Assembly (NCBI GenBank): GCA_012523535.1
Contig: JAAYII010000185.1
Location: 1-18,847 of the forward strand
Source: Peptococcaceae bacterium
Lineage (GTDB): Bacteria > Bacillota > Desulfitobacteriia > Desulfitobacteriales > Syntrophobotulaceae
DNA: 18,847 nt
Reading direction: 5' to 3'
The notes under the pieces were generated by a model. It was not told the origin of the DNA, did not search any database, and saw only the letters and a list, made by a program, of their open reading frames with translations. Below, one piece after another: positions 1 through 7,554 of the stretch. The translations under genes and the position numbers were made by a program. Each line of letters begins with the position of its first letter. Positions within the stretch are counted from its first letter, which is position 1.

Positions 1-444
1 CTTTACAAAGCGATTAATACTCTGGACTCCATGATCGGTTATAAAAATGAAAAATATTTTTACTTTGGCCGGTTTGCCGCCAGATTGGATGATGTGGCTA
101 ATTATCTGCCGGCTAGAATTTCAGCTTATTTGATGATTGCGGCTGCCTATTTAAGCGGTTTGGACGGTAAGGGAGCTCGAAGAATCTATCGCCGTGACCG
201 TTATAAACACCCCAGCCCGAACTCCGCTCATCCCGAAGCGGCCTGTGCAGGCGCTTTACAGGTGCAATTGGCGGGCGATAGCTATTATTCCGGCCGGCTT
301 GTCGCCAAACCGACCATCGGGGACGATATCCGACCGGTGCAGCCCGAGGATATTCTTAAAGCCAATAGGTTGTTGTATGTAAGTTCTTTTTTGGGCTTAA
401 TAATCGGGGCGGCGTTAAAAGCGATTATCTGCCTGTTATATTAA
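1..444 (+). CDS. cbiB: CbiB/CobD-type adenosylcobinamide-phosphate synthase, C-terminal part
   Basis: This is the 3' part of a gene whose start lies left of the window; the reading frame is open from base 1 (LYKAINTLDSMIGYKNEKY). CbiB is a membrane protein that attaches the aminopropanol (phosphate) arm to adenosylcobyric acid, giving adenosylcobinamide (phosphate). The visible family signatures are NTLDSMIGYKNEKY, a hydrophobic stretch after YLPARISAYL, the SPNSAHPEAACAGAL motif, and a C-terminal hydrophobic segment (VSSFLGLIIGAALKAIICLL) that is probably the last membrane helix. It is followed after a 74-base gap by cobD, which makes the aminopropanol phosphate substrate, so the context agrees with the call. 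An internal ATG at position 31 exists but is not the real start, because conserved family sequence continues upstream of it. Confidence 0.93.
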   Translation, partial: LYKAINTLDSMIGYKNEKYFYFGRFAARLDDVANYLPARISAYLMIAAAYLSGLDGKGARRIYRRDRYKHPSPNSAHPEAACAGALQVQLAGDSYYSGRLVAKPTIGDDIRPVQPEDILKANRLLYVSSFLGLIIGAALKAIICLLY

Positions 445-518
445 CTTAAAAGCATTTAGCTTGCAGGTCTTAATTCCATGCCGGTTATTTTTCAATACAT
501 TAAAGGAGATATAACTGA

Positions 519-1595
519 ATGTATGAATATGTTCATGGCGGAGATATTTATACGGCTCGAGATTTGACTAATAACCCTCACCTTATCGACTTTTCAGCCA
601 ATATAAACCCGCTGGGCTTGCCACCGGGAGTAAAAGAGGCGGTTATGGAGGCTTTGGCTGAATGCCACAATTATCCCGATCCCTTTTGCCGGGAGCTTAC
701 TCAGGCTTTGGCTGCTTATGAGAGTGTATCCCAGGAGAATATCTATTGCGGCAATGGGGCTTCAGAAATTATTTTTCGCTTGGTTTTGGCTTCCAAACCA
801 AGGAAAGCCTTGCTCTTAGCCCCCACTTTTGCCGATTACGAAAAAGCATTGAACACGGGCGGCAGCACCGTTGAACATTATCCTTTAACCGTGGAACATG
901 ATTTCCGCCTAAGAAAAGATTTTCTGAATATGTTGGACAATTCCTATGATATGGTCTGGATTTGCAATCCCAATAATCCTACCGGACAGGTCTGTGAGGC
1001 ATCTTTTCTGCAAGAAGTCCTGGAGCGCTGTTCCCCAAAAAACACCCTGCTGGTGGTTGATGAATGTTTTATGGACTTTGTGGATGAGCCGGAAAAATAT
1101 TCGGTTCAACATCTAATTAATTCCCATAACAATTTATTGATCCTTAAGGCTTTTACCAAAACCTTTGCTATGCCGGGCATACGGCTGGGCTATGTTTTAA
1201 CAACCAACGGGAGGATTATTGAAAGGTTAAGAGCCGCAGGCCAGGATTGGAGTGTATCCATAATAGCCCAGAAAGCAGGGATATGTGCTTTAAAGCAGAC
1301 GGAGTATTTGCGCAAAGCCCGGCAATTGGTAAAAAAGGAACGGCAGTTTTTGCTTGAGGAGTTAAAACGGCTAGGCGTTCGGACTTATGGTTCTATGGCC
1401 AATTATATCTTTTTTCAGGCGTCTGACTGCCCGGATCTTGATAAGAAACTTCTGGCCCGGGGAATCCTTATCCGTTCCTGCGCCAATTACAGGGGCCTTA
1501 GCAAGGGCTATTTTAGGATTGCTGTCAAAAGCCGGAACGATAATCTCCTTCTCCTTGCTGCCTTAAAAGAAATAATTAAGGTGGAAAGCAGGTAG
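519..1595 (+). CDS. cobD: L-threonine-O-3-phosphate decarboxylase (PLP-dependent, CobD)
   Basis: This 358-aa enzyme has fold type I aminotransferase architecture. CobD decarboxylates L-threonine phosphate to (R)-1-amino-2-propanol phosphate, the arm linking the corrin ring to the nucleotide loop of B12. The visible motifs are HLIDFSANINPLGLP near the N terminus (about residues 21-35), NPNNPTG (150-156), DECFMDF (181-187) and the PLP lysine K214 in AFTKTFAMPGIRLGY, with R222 a likely carboxylate/phosphate ligand. The start ATG at 519 follows AAAGGAG at 502-508. The sequence alone resembles histidinol-phosphate aminotransferase (HisC), but its position between cbiB and cobQ strongly favours CobD. 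The gap to cobQ is only 4 bases, indicating co-transcription. Confidence 0.92.
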   Translation: MYEYVHGGDIYTARDLTNNPHLIDFSANINPLGLPPGVKEAVMEALAECHNYPDPFCRELTQALAAYESVSQENIYCGNGASEIIFRLVLASKPRKALLLAPTFADYEKALNTGGSTVEHYPLTVEHDFRLRKDFLNMLDNSYDMVWICNPNNPTGQVCEASFLQEVLERCSPKNTLLVVDECFMDFVDEPEKYSVQHLINSHNNLLILKAFTKTFAMPGIRLGYVLTTNGRIIERLRAAGQDWSVSIIAQKAGICALKQTEYLRKARQLVKKERQFLLEELKRLGVRTYGSMANYIFFQASDCPDLDKKLLARGILIRSCANYRGLSKGYFRIAVKSRNDNLLLLAALKEIIKVESR

Positions 1596-1599
1596 TATC

Positions 1600-3123
1600 A
1601 TGGCGAAAAATATTATGATTCAAGGTACAATGTCCAATGTGGGAAAAAGCATGATAACGGCAGGTTTATGCAGGATTTTTAAACAACGGGGATACAAAGT
1701 TGCACCCTTTAAAGCCCAGAATATGGCTTTGAATTCTTACATAACCAAAGACGGAAAAGAAATGGGCCGAGCCCAGGCTGTGCAGGCCGAGGCTGCAGGA
1801 ATTGAAGCCAGCGCCTTAATGAATCCCATTCTTTTAAAGCCTACCAGTGAGCAAGGATCCCAAGTTATTGTCAACGGCGAAGTACTTGGCAATATGAACG
1901 CTGCTGAGTATTTCAGCTATAAACCAAAACTCATCCCGGTTGTCTTGGAGGCATACCACACCCTGGCCGCCCAAAACGATATTATTGTCCTGGAAGGGGC
2001 CGGTAGCCCGGCGGAAATAAATTTAAAAGAGGACGATATTGTCAACATGGGAATAGCCAAAATGGTTCAAGCACCTGTCCTGCTGGTGGCCGATATTGAC
2101 CGCGGCGGCGTCTTCGCTTCCATCTACGGCACCGTAATGCTCCTGGAGGAAGAGGAGAGAGCTTTTATTAAAGGTATTATCATCAATAAGTTTCGCGGCG
2201 ATGTGGAAATCTTAAGGCCCGGACTGAAAATGATCGAAGAGAAAGTCTCTATCCCGGTCTTGGGAGTAGTACCCTATTTGGATATTGATCTCGAAGATGA
2301 AGACAGCCTGGCGGACAGGTTGGCCAGGACTAAGAGCGAACGGATGGTTGATATTGCGGTGATTAGGCTGCCAAAGATGTCTAATTTTACCGATTTTAAT
2401 ATTTTCGAGCTCATACCGGGGGTTTCTTTACGCTATGTTTCCAAGGCATCGGAGTTGTCTAATCCGGATATGATAATCCTTCCCGGGACCAAGAACACCA
2501 TGGGTGACCTTTTATGGTTGCGGCAAAACGGTCTTGAAAATTTAATCAAGAAAAAGGCTGCCGCTGGCACGATAATTTTTGGGATTTGCGGCGGCTACCA
2601 GATGTTGGGGGAAACCTTGGAAGATCCTTATGGTGTGGAAGCTGGAGGAAGCATGAAGGGGATGGGTCTTCTGAATCTTAAAACCGTTTTTAGCCGGGAA
2701 AAGACAAAAACCAGGGTTGTAGGAAAATTTAATAAGTTGGACGGAGTGCTCTCCAAATTATCCGGAGTAAGTTTTAGCGGCTATGAAATCCATATGGGGG
2801 TAACAAAACTCACCGGGCCGATTGAAGGGGAGCAAAGGTCTTTGACCATGATAACTGACGTCAGCGGCCAATCCGGGTCTAAAGCTGACGGAATGATCAG
2901 CGGCAATATCCTGGGCAGTTATGTGCATGGCATTTTTGATGAGCAGCAAGTGGTATCTGCAATTATCCAGTGTCTGTTTGTTCACAAAGGATTGGATCCT
3001 TTATGCGTTAAATCTATTAATTATAAAGAGTATAAAGAAATACAGTACAATAAATTAGCGGCTGAAATCAGCAAAACAGTAGATATTGAGACTATTGTTA
3101 AAATCATGGAGGAGGGTGTATAG
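1600..3123 (+). CDS. cobQ: Cobyric acid synthase (glutamine-hydrolysing), CobQ/CbiP
   Basis: This 507-aa protein is full length for the family. It uses ATP and glutamine to amidate the b, d, e and g side chains of adenosylcobyrinic acid a,c-diamide. The N-terminal part is a dethiobiotin-synthetase-like ATPase domain with MIQGTMSNVGKS (residues 6-17), FKAQNMALNSY (37-47), LEGAGSPAEINL (131-142) and ADIDRGGVFASIYGT (164-178). The C-terminal part is a class I-like glutamine amidotransferase with nucleophile C330 in FGICGGYQMLG and catalytic H443 in YVHGIFD. The ribosome site is weak (AGG inside the cobD end), so translation is probably coupled to cobD, 4 bases upstream. cobO begins 2 bases after its stop. 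Confidence 0.96.
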   Translation: MAKNIMIQGTMSNVGKSMITAGLCRIFKQRGYKVAPFKAQNMALNSYITKDGKEMGRAQAVQAEAAGIEASALMNPILLKPTSEQGSQVIVNGEVLGNMNAAEYFSYKPKLIPVVLEAYHTLAAQNDIIVLEGAGSPAEINLKEDDIVNMGIAKMVQAPVLLVADIDRGGVFASIYGTVMLLEEEERAFIKGIIINKFRGDVEILRPGLKMIEEKVSIPVLGVVPYLDIDLEDEDSLADRLARTKSERMVDIAVIRLPKMSNFTDFNIFELIPGVSLRYVSKASELSNPDMIILPGTKNTMGDLLWLRQNGLENLIKKKAAAGTIIFGICGGYQMLGETLEDPYGVEAGGSMKGMGLLNLKTVFSREKTKTRVVGKFNKLDGVLSKLSGVSFSGYEIHMGVTKLTGPIEGEQRSLTMITDVSGQSGSKADGMISGNILGSYVHGIFDEQQVVSAIIQCLFVHKGLDPLCVKSINYKEYKEIQYNKLAAEISKTVDIETIVKIMEEGV

Positions 3124-3124
3124 G

Positions 3125-3655
3125 ATGAAAAAAGGACTGATTCACATTTACTGCGGAGACGGCAAGGGCAAAACCACTGCGGCTTTAGGGCTGGCCATCA
3201 GAGCAGCCGGAAGAGGATTTAGAGTTTTTATTATCCAGTTTTTAAAAGACCAGAAAACGGGCGAGTTAGTCAGTTTGGCTAAAATCCCGGAAATAAAGAT
3301 AATGCGAGGAGAGAATTTTCAAGCGGCTTTCAGTTGGCAAATGACCGAAGAGCAAAAGCAGCAATGCCGTCTGCACCATGATAAAATGTTGAAGCAGGGC
3401 ATTGCCGCCGCTAGGAACGGAGAAGTGGATTTGTTAATTCTTGATGAAGCCATCGCGGCTTATAATCTCAAACTTGTGGATAGTAAGCTTCTTCTGGAGT
3501 TTTTGAACACTAAGCCCGAAGCCTTGGAGGTTGTCCTTACCGGTAGAGACCCGGCACCGGAATTGGTAGAATTGGCCGATTATGTTTCAGAGGTGAAAAA
3601 AATAAAACACCCCTTTGATCGGGGTGTAAAAGCCAGAAAAGGAATAGAGAACTGA
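3125..3655 (+). CDS. cobO: Corrinoid adenosyltransferase CobO/BtuR family
   Basis: This 176-aa protein adenosylates cobalt of reduced corrinoids from ATP. The BtuR/CobO fold is shown by the unusual P-loop GDGKGKTT (residues 11-18), FIIQFLKD (35-42), LLILDEA (103-109), VVLTGRDP (136-143) and the C-terminal KHPFDRGVKARKGIE (161-175). The chosen ATG at 3125 follows a strong GGAGGAGGGTG at 3108-3118 lying in the end of cobQ. A longer frame back to 3086 would run through cobQ coding sequence and lacks family similarity. The segment encoding KHPFDRGV forms a perfect 7-bp hairpin that serves as the terminator of the opposing gdhA. The genes meet tail to tail with 23 bases between stop codons. Confidence 0.95.
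   Translation: MKKGLIHIYCGDGKGKTTAALGLAIRAAGRGFRVFIIQFLKDQKTGELVSLAKIPEIKIMRGENFQAAFSWQMTEEQKQQCRLHHDKMLKQGIAAARNGEVDLLILDEAIAAYNLKLVDSKLLLEFLNTKPEALEVVLTGRDPAPELVELADYVSEVKKIKHPFDRGVKARKGIEN
3596..3627 (-). terminator. Rho-independent terminator of gdhA, inside the cobO coding end
   Basis: Plus-strand ACACCCC (3607-3613) pairs with GGGGTGT (3621-3627) around the loop TTTGATC. Read on the minus strand, the stem is followed at once by TTTTATTTTTTT (complement of 3596-3607, counting a stem-base T), the classical layout of an intrinsic terminator. It lies about 50 bases past the gdhA stop. On the plus strand only AAAA follows the stem, so it should not terminate the cob operon. Confidence 0.82.
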
Positions 3656-3678
3656 AAATAAGAGGGAGGACAAAAACC

Positions 3679-5013
3679 TTAGACAACACCTTGGGCCAGC
3701 ATGCTGTCAGCTACTTTAAGGAAACCGGCAATATTGGCTCCCACAACTAAATTACCTTCGATGCCATATTCTTTGGCAGCCTGGCTGGCATTCTTATAAA
3801 TATTAATCATAATGGTTTTCAATTTGGCATCAACTTCTTCAAAGGTCCAGGAGTATCTCATGCTGTTTTGGGTCATTTCCAAACAAGAAGTTGCCACACC
3901 GCCTGCATTGGAAGCTTTGCCCGGGGCATAAATGATATTATTAGATTGGAAAACTTTAATTGCTTCCGGAGTGCAAGGCATGTTGGCACCTTCGCCCACG
4001 GCAAAACAACCATTACTAACAAGTGTTTTGGCGGCTTTTTCATTTAACTCGTTTTGAGTGGCGCAGGGAAGAGCTATATCACAGGGAACGGTCCAAATAT
4101 CGGCAAAATTCTCATGGTATTCAGCCTGCGGTTTATATTGCAAATAATCCTTAATTCTTCTTCTTTCCACTTCTTTTAGTTGCCTTACAATGTCTAAATC
4201 AATTCCTTCCCGATCATAAACATAACCGTTGGAATCGCTCATGGCCACTACTTTGGCCCCCAGTTGCTGGGCCTTCTGGGCAGCGTAAATGGCAACGTTT
4301 CCTGAACCGGAAATAACTACAGTTGCTCCTTCAAAGGCCTTACCACGATCTTTAAGAGCCTCTTCCATGAAATAAATCAGCCCATAACCGGTTGCTTCCC
4401 TGCGGACCAGACTACCGCCGTAAGTTAAGCCTTTACCGGTAAGTACTCCTTCGTAGAGGTTGGTAATTCTTTTATATTGACCGAACAAATATCCTATTTC
4501 CCGGGCGCCGACCCCAATATCACCGGCCGGAATGTCTGTATCCGCACCGATATGACGGTAGAGTTCAGTCATGAAACTCTGACAGAATTTCATAATTTCA
4601 TTTTCCGATTTTCCTTTAGGGTCGAAATCGCTGCCGCCTTTGCCGCCTCCGATGGGCAACCCGGTTAAAGAATTTTTGAATATTTGTTCAAAACCAAGGA
4701 ATTTAATAATTCCGAGATTAACGGAGGGGTGGAAGCGCAAGCCACCTTTGTAAGGGCCTATAGCGCTGTTGAATTCAACTCTAAAGCCGCGGTTTACCTG
4801 GACATTGCCCTGATCATCAAGCCAGGGGACACGGAAGATAATTTGTCTTTCGGGCTCCACAATTCTTTCCAGGATTCCCGCTTTGGCATATTCCGGCCTT
4901 CTAGCGAATACAGGCTCCAAAGATTCCAGAACTTCTTTGACTGCCTGGTGAAACTCGAATTCGGATGGATTTCTTTTAATGGTCTGTTCCAAGACTCGTT
5001 GTACGTATGACAT
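3679..5013 (-). CDS. gdhA: Glutamate dehydrogenase, hexameric family I (probably NADP-dependent)
   Basis: This 444-aa cytoplasmic enzyme interconverts 2-oxoglutarate plus ammonium with glutamate. Family motifs are GPYKGGLRFHPSVNL (residues 86-100), the catalytic lysine K125 in LPIGGGKGGSDFDPKGKS, catalytic-site D165 in DIPAGDIGVGAREIGYL, the Rossmann signature VISGSGNVA (233-241) and APGKASNAGGVATSCLEM near the C terminus. K125 and D165 fall at the numbering known for Clostridium symbiosum GDH. The ATG at 5013 is preceded on the minus strand by GGGGGAG at a good distance. Cofactor preference cannot be fixed by eye; the tetrad after VVAMSD (serine rather than glutamate or aspartate at the ribose position) is compatible with NADP. 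It has its own upstream promoter candidate and a terminator embedded in cobO, so it is a single-gene unit. Confidence 0.96.
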   Translation of the reverse strand: MSYVQRVLEQTIKRNPSEFEFHQAVKEVLESLEPVFARRPEYAKAGILERIVEPERQIIFRVPWLDDQGNVQVNRGFRVEFNSAIGPYKGGLRFHPSVNLGIIKFLGFEQIFKNSLTGLPIGGGKGGSDFDPKGKSENEIMKFCQSFMTELYRHIGADTDIPAGDIGVGAREIGYLFGQYKRITNLYEGVLTGKGLTYGGSLVRREATGYGLIYFMEEALKDRGKAFEGATVVISGSGNVAIYAAQKAQQLGAKVVAMSDSNGYVYDREGIDLDIVRQLKEVERRRIKDYLQYKPQAEYHENFADIWTVPCDIALPCATQNELNEKAAKTLVSNGCFAVGEGANMPCTPEAIKVFQSNNIIYAPGKASNAGGVATSCLEMTQNSMRYSWTFEEVDAKLKTIMINIYKNASQAAKEYGIEGNLVVGANIAGFLKVADSMLAQGVV

Positions 5014-5091
5014 CTAGACTCCCCCAGTTAATAAAAAATTCCTCGTTCATTCTACATCATTAATTTAAGAATTAAAATAGGGACCTCAATA

Positions 5092-5122
5092 ATTATACAG
5101 TATTCTCGCCAATCATTTGCAA
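5092..5122 (-). promoter_or_regulatory. Candidate sigma-A promoter for gdhA
   Basis: On the minus strand there is a TTGCAA -35 (complement of 5117-5122) and a perfect TATAAT -10 (complement of 5092-5097). The spacing is 19 bases, longer than the ideal 17. It would start transcription about 70 bases before the gdhA ATG. Confidence 0.5.
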
Positions 5123-5277
5123 TAAAAACCAATTAAAAAAGATTCGGTATAATATTGTTTTCAGCATAAAGCTGTTTTATATTTTTGCCCAATAACAAAA
5201 CACGGGATAATAAAAGAAAATGCCGCATAATAAAAAATAATAGACGGGGTTGACCTATTATAATAAGGAGTAAAGTA

Positions 5278-5306
5278 TTGCAGATAATTTCTACTTGAAT
5301 TATACT
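5278..5306 (+). promoter_or_regulatory. Sigma-A promoter for asd
   Basis: TTGCAG (5278-5283), 17 bases, then TATACT (5301-5306), a good match to the vegetative consensus with ideal spacing. It predicts a start near 5313 and a leader of about 80 bases before the asd ATG. The rest of the 379-base gap 5014-5392 is AT-rich. I see no riboswitch, T-box or gene in it. Confidence 0.65.
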
Positions 5307-5392
5307 TTTAGAAAGTTTCAATTTCTTGCAATGATCATCCGAGTATAATTTTGGTCAACAAGAGGAAGAAAGCAAACAGGGAAGTGATGTAC

Positions 5393-6478
5393 ATGTCTGA
5401 AAAGTTAAAAGTCGGTATAATTGGCGGTACCGGGATGGTGGGTCAAAGATTTGTAACCCTTTTGGCGGACCATCCATGGTTTGAAATTAAAGTCATAGCA
5501 GCCAGCGCTAAATCTGCCGGCAAAAGCTATGAAGAGGCAGTTCAAGGCAGATGGAAAATGCCGACGGCTGTTCCGGACCTGGTGAAGAATCTTACTGTGC
5601 AGGATGCGGCCGAAATCAAAAAGGTTTCTGAGCAAGTGGATTTTGTTTTCTGTGCCGTTAATATGAAAAAGGAAGAAACCAAAGTTTTGGAAGAACAGTA
5701 CGCAAAGTGCGAGACTCCTGTAATCTCCAATAATTCTGCCAATAGGATGTTGCCGGATGTACCCATGGTTATCCCGGAGATTAATCCTGAACATATTGCC
5801 ATTATTGAAGATCAGAGAGAGCGTTTGGGTACGAAATACGGCTTTATCGCCGTTAAGCCCAATTGTTCCATTCAAAGTTATGTTCCCCCTATACATGCTC
5901 TCTTAGAGTATAAGCCTAAGTCAATTCTTGCCTGTACTTACCAGGCAATTTCCGGTGCCGGCAAGAGCTTTGAAGACTGGCCGGAAATCATTGACAATGT
6001 GATTCCTTATATTGGGGGCGAGGAGGAAAAAAGCGAAAAAGAACCCTTGAAAATATGGGGTAAAATCGAGAAGGGCCAAATTGTTCCCAACTCAAATACC
6101 GTAATTACCACCCAATGTATCAGGGTACCGGTCAGCGATGGGCATCTGGCTGCAGTTTTTGTATCTTTTGAGAAAAAGCCGGATAAACAAACCATTATTG
6201 ATTTATGGAACAGTTACGAAGGTCGTCCGCAAAAACTGAATCTGCCCAGTGCTCCGCATCCCTTTATGCAGTACTTAACTGAAGATGATCGCCCGCAAAC
6301 CAAGTTGGACAGGGATTTCGGCCGCGGTATGGGAGTCAGCATGGGGCGCCTTAGAGAAGATACGGTTTATGATTATAAGTTTGTATGCTTATCGCACAAT
6401 ACTATACGGGGGGCTGCCGGCGGAGCAGTATTGATAGCCGAGCTGTTAAAAGCCGAAGGGTATTTGCAGGCCAAGTAA
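5393..6478 (+). CDS. asd: Aspartate-semialdehyde dehydrogenase, archaeal/eukaryotic-type subfamily
   Basis: This 361-aa NADP-dependent enzyme reduces aspartyl phosphate to aspartate semialdehyde, the branch point to lysine, threonine and methionine. It shows the N-terminal dinucleotide motif VGIIGGTGMVGQRF (about residues 7-20), SNNSANR (112-118), the nucleophile C158 in VKPNCSIQSY, and the stretches QAISGAGKSFEDWPEIIDN and VIPYIGGEEEKSEKEPLK. The last are typical of the long form found in archaea and fungi (TIGR00978-like) rather than the usual bacterial Asd. The ATG at 5393 is chosen because AGGGAAG (5378-5384) sits 8 bases upstream; the ATG at 5387 is too close, and the TTG at 5351 gives an extra lysine-rich tail without family support. 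It has its own promoter and terminator, so it is monocistronic. Confidence 0.93.
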   Translation: MSEKLKVGIIGGTGMVGQRFVTLLADHPWFEIKVIAASAKSAGKSYEEAVQGRWKMPTAVPDLVKNLTVQDAAEIKKVSEQVDFVFCAVNMKKEETKVLEEQYAKCETPVISNNSANRMLPDVPMVIPEINPEHIAIIEDQRERLGTKYGFIAVKPNCSIQSYVPPIHALLEYKPKSILACTYQAISGAGKSFEDWPEIIDNVIPYIGGEEEKSEKEPLKIWGKIEKGQIVPNSNTVITTQCIRVPVSDGHLAAVFVSFEKKPDKQTIIDLWNSYEGRPQKLNLPSAPHPFMQYLTEDDRPQTKLDRDFGRGMGVSMGRLREDTVYDYKFVCLSHNTIRGAAGGAVLIAELLKAEGYLQAK

Positions 6479-6500
6479 TAATGAATTGATCAGCTCCAAG

Positions 6501-6534
6501 GATGTCTCAAGTAAATTCTTGAGGCATCTTTTTT
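6501..6534 (+). terminator. Rho-independent terminator of asd
   Basis: GATGTCTCAAG (6501-6511) pairs with CTTGAGGCATC (6518-6528), an 11-bp stem with one G-U pair and the 6-base loop TAAATT. It is followed by TTTTTT (6529-6534) and lies 22 bases after the asd stop. Confidence 0.93.
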
Positions 6535-6615
6535 AGGTTAAAGAGTTTAAAGAGTCATTACTAATTGTAGGCAAATCAAGTCAATGGCTGAAGCCGGTAA
6601 AATATTAAGTCAGTT

Positions 6616-6645
6616 TTGGCGGAGAAAGCCGGGAAGTGATATGAT
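6616..6645 (+). promoter_or_regulatory. Candidate sigma-A promoter for the HD-domain gene
   Basis: TTGGCG (6616-6621), 18 bases, then TATGAT (6640-6645). It falls between the asd terminator and the HD gene start at 6693, where a separate promoter is needed. Confidence 0.5.
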
Positions 6646-6692
6646 CTTATATGGAATATAATAATAAATGGTCAAGGTGGGCTTTTGAGTAA

Positions 6693-7376
6693 ATGAAAAA
6701 TTATATTATTGCTGATAAATACAAAGAATTACTGGATGTCGTACAAGATAAAATTGCCTATGCCGCTCATGACTTGGATCATGTGCTGAGGGTTTTCCAG
6801 TTGTCAATGTTCCTGGCTGAAGGAGAAAAGGACCTGGACCTGGATGTTTTAATACCAGCCGTCCTTCTCCACGATATTGCCAGAAAGCTGGAGGATGAAG
6901 ATCCCAGCGGGAAAACTGACCATGCTTTGGTCGGGGCAGCTATGGCCGGTGAAATATTAGAGGATCTGGGATATGATGAACGATTAATTGCTAAGGTAAA
7001 AAACTGTATTGTCACTCATCGTTTCCGCAGCGGCTCACCTCCCTCCAGCCGGGAAGCCAAAATCCTTTATGACGCTGACAAATTGGATGTTATAGGAGCT
7101 GTGGGAATTGCCCGTTCCTATATGTTGGCGGGCAGGCATGGAGAAAGAATGTACCTGGATGTACCTTTGGCCGAATACCTGGCGGAAAATGTCGGTGAAA
7201 ACGGCAGGATTAAGGATACGTCCAAGCATGCGGCAAATCTGGAATTTGAATTAAAGCTAAAACATATCCCGGATAAGTTGTTTACTGCCAAGGCCAAGGC
7301 TTTAGCCCAACAGCGGGTTGAGTTTATGCAGAATTTTTTTGCGGTATTAAAACAGGAAATTGACGGTAAGCGTTAA
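6693..7376 (+). CDS. HD-domain phosphohydrolase (HDIG/YpgQ-like)
   Basis: This 227-aa soluble protein carries the metal-dependent HD fold. Putative metal ligands are H30 (in HDLDHVLRV), H60-D61 (in AVLLHDIARKL) and D129 (in ILYDADKLDVIGAVGIARSYM). H77 (TDHALVGA) and H109 (CIVTHRFRSG) are in positions used by the family for a second metal or substrate phosphate. Relatives hydrolyse nucleotides, pyrophosphate bonds or other phosphoesters; the substrate cannot be read from the sequence. No second domain is present. The ATG at 6693 is preceded by AAGGTGGG at 6674-6681. The gene stands alone: the 178 bases after it, to 7554, hold no convincing gene or terminator. Confidence 0.85.
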   Translation: MKNYIIADKYKELLDVVQDKIAYAAHDLDHVLRVFQLSMFLAEGEKDLDLDVLIPAVLLHDIARKLEDEDPSGKTDHALVGAAMAGEILEDLGYDERLIAKVKNCIVTHRFRSGSPPSSREAKILYDADKLDVIGAVGIARSYMLAGRHGERMYLDVPLAEYLAENVGENGRIKDTSKHAANLEFELKLKHIPDKLFTAKAKALAQQRVEFMQNFFAVLKQEIDGKR

Positions 7377-7554
7377 TATAGAAGCCAACATGAAAGGGCC
7401 CGACGAATGAAAAAAGGCCGATACAAAAGTTGCCCGGTTAAGGGCGGCAATAATTCAAAGGCAAAGGTTGGAATAAAGGTAAGGTTATAATTAGGTGGCA
7501 GTCATAAATTAAATTAAATAAAAATTTTTGCTTGCATGCAATTGGGGTAAAGAA

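Noticed and set aside
5133..5321. 62-codon minus-strand frame between gdhA and asd
   Set aside because: It has AT-rich low-complexity composition, lacks a ribosome site, and covers the region where the asd promoter lies.
5014..5392. Possible lysine riboswitch or T-box before asd
   Set aside because: The predicted leader is only about 80 bases, without a specifier loop, conserved T-box sequence or terminator hairpin.
5405..5896. 163-codon minus-strand frame opposite asd
   Set aside because: It lies wholly inside asd, has no ribosome site or family similarity, and its composition follows from asd codons on the other strand.
7407..7490. 27-codon lysine-rich frame after the HD-domain gene
   Set aside because: The ribosome site is poor and there is no similarity or promoter; the 178-base gap seems non-coding.
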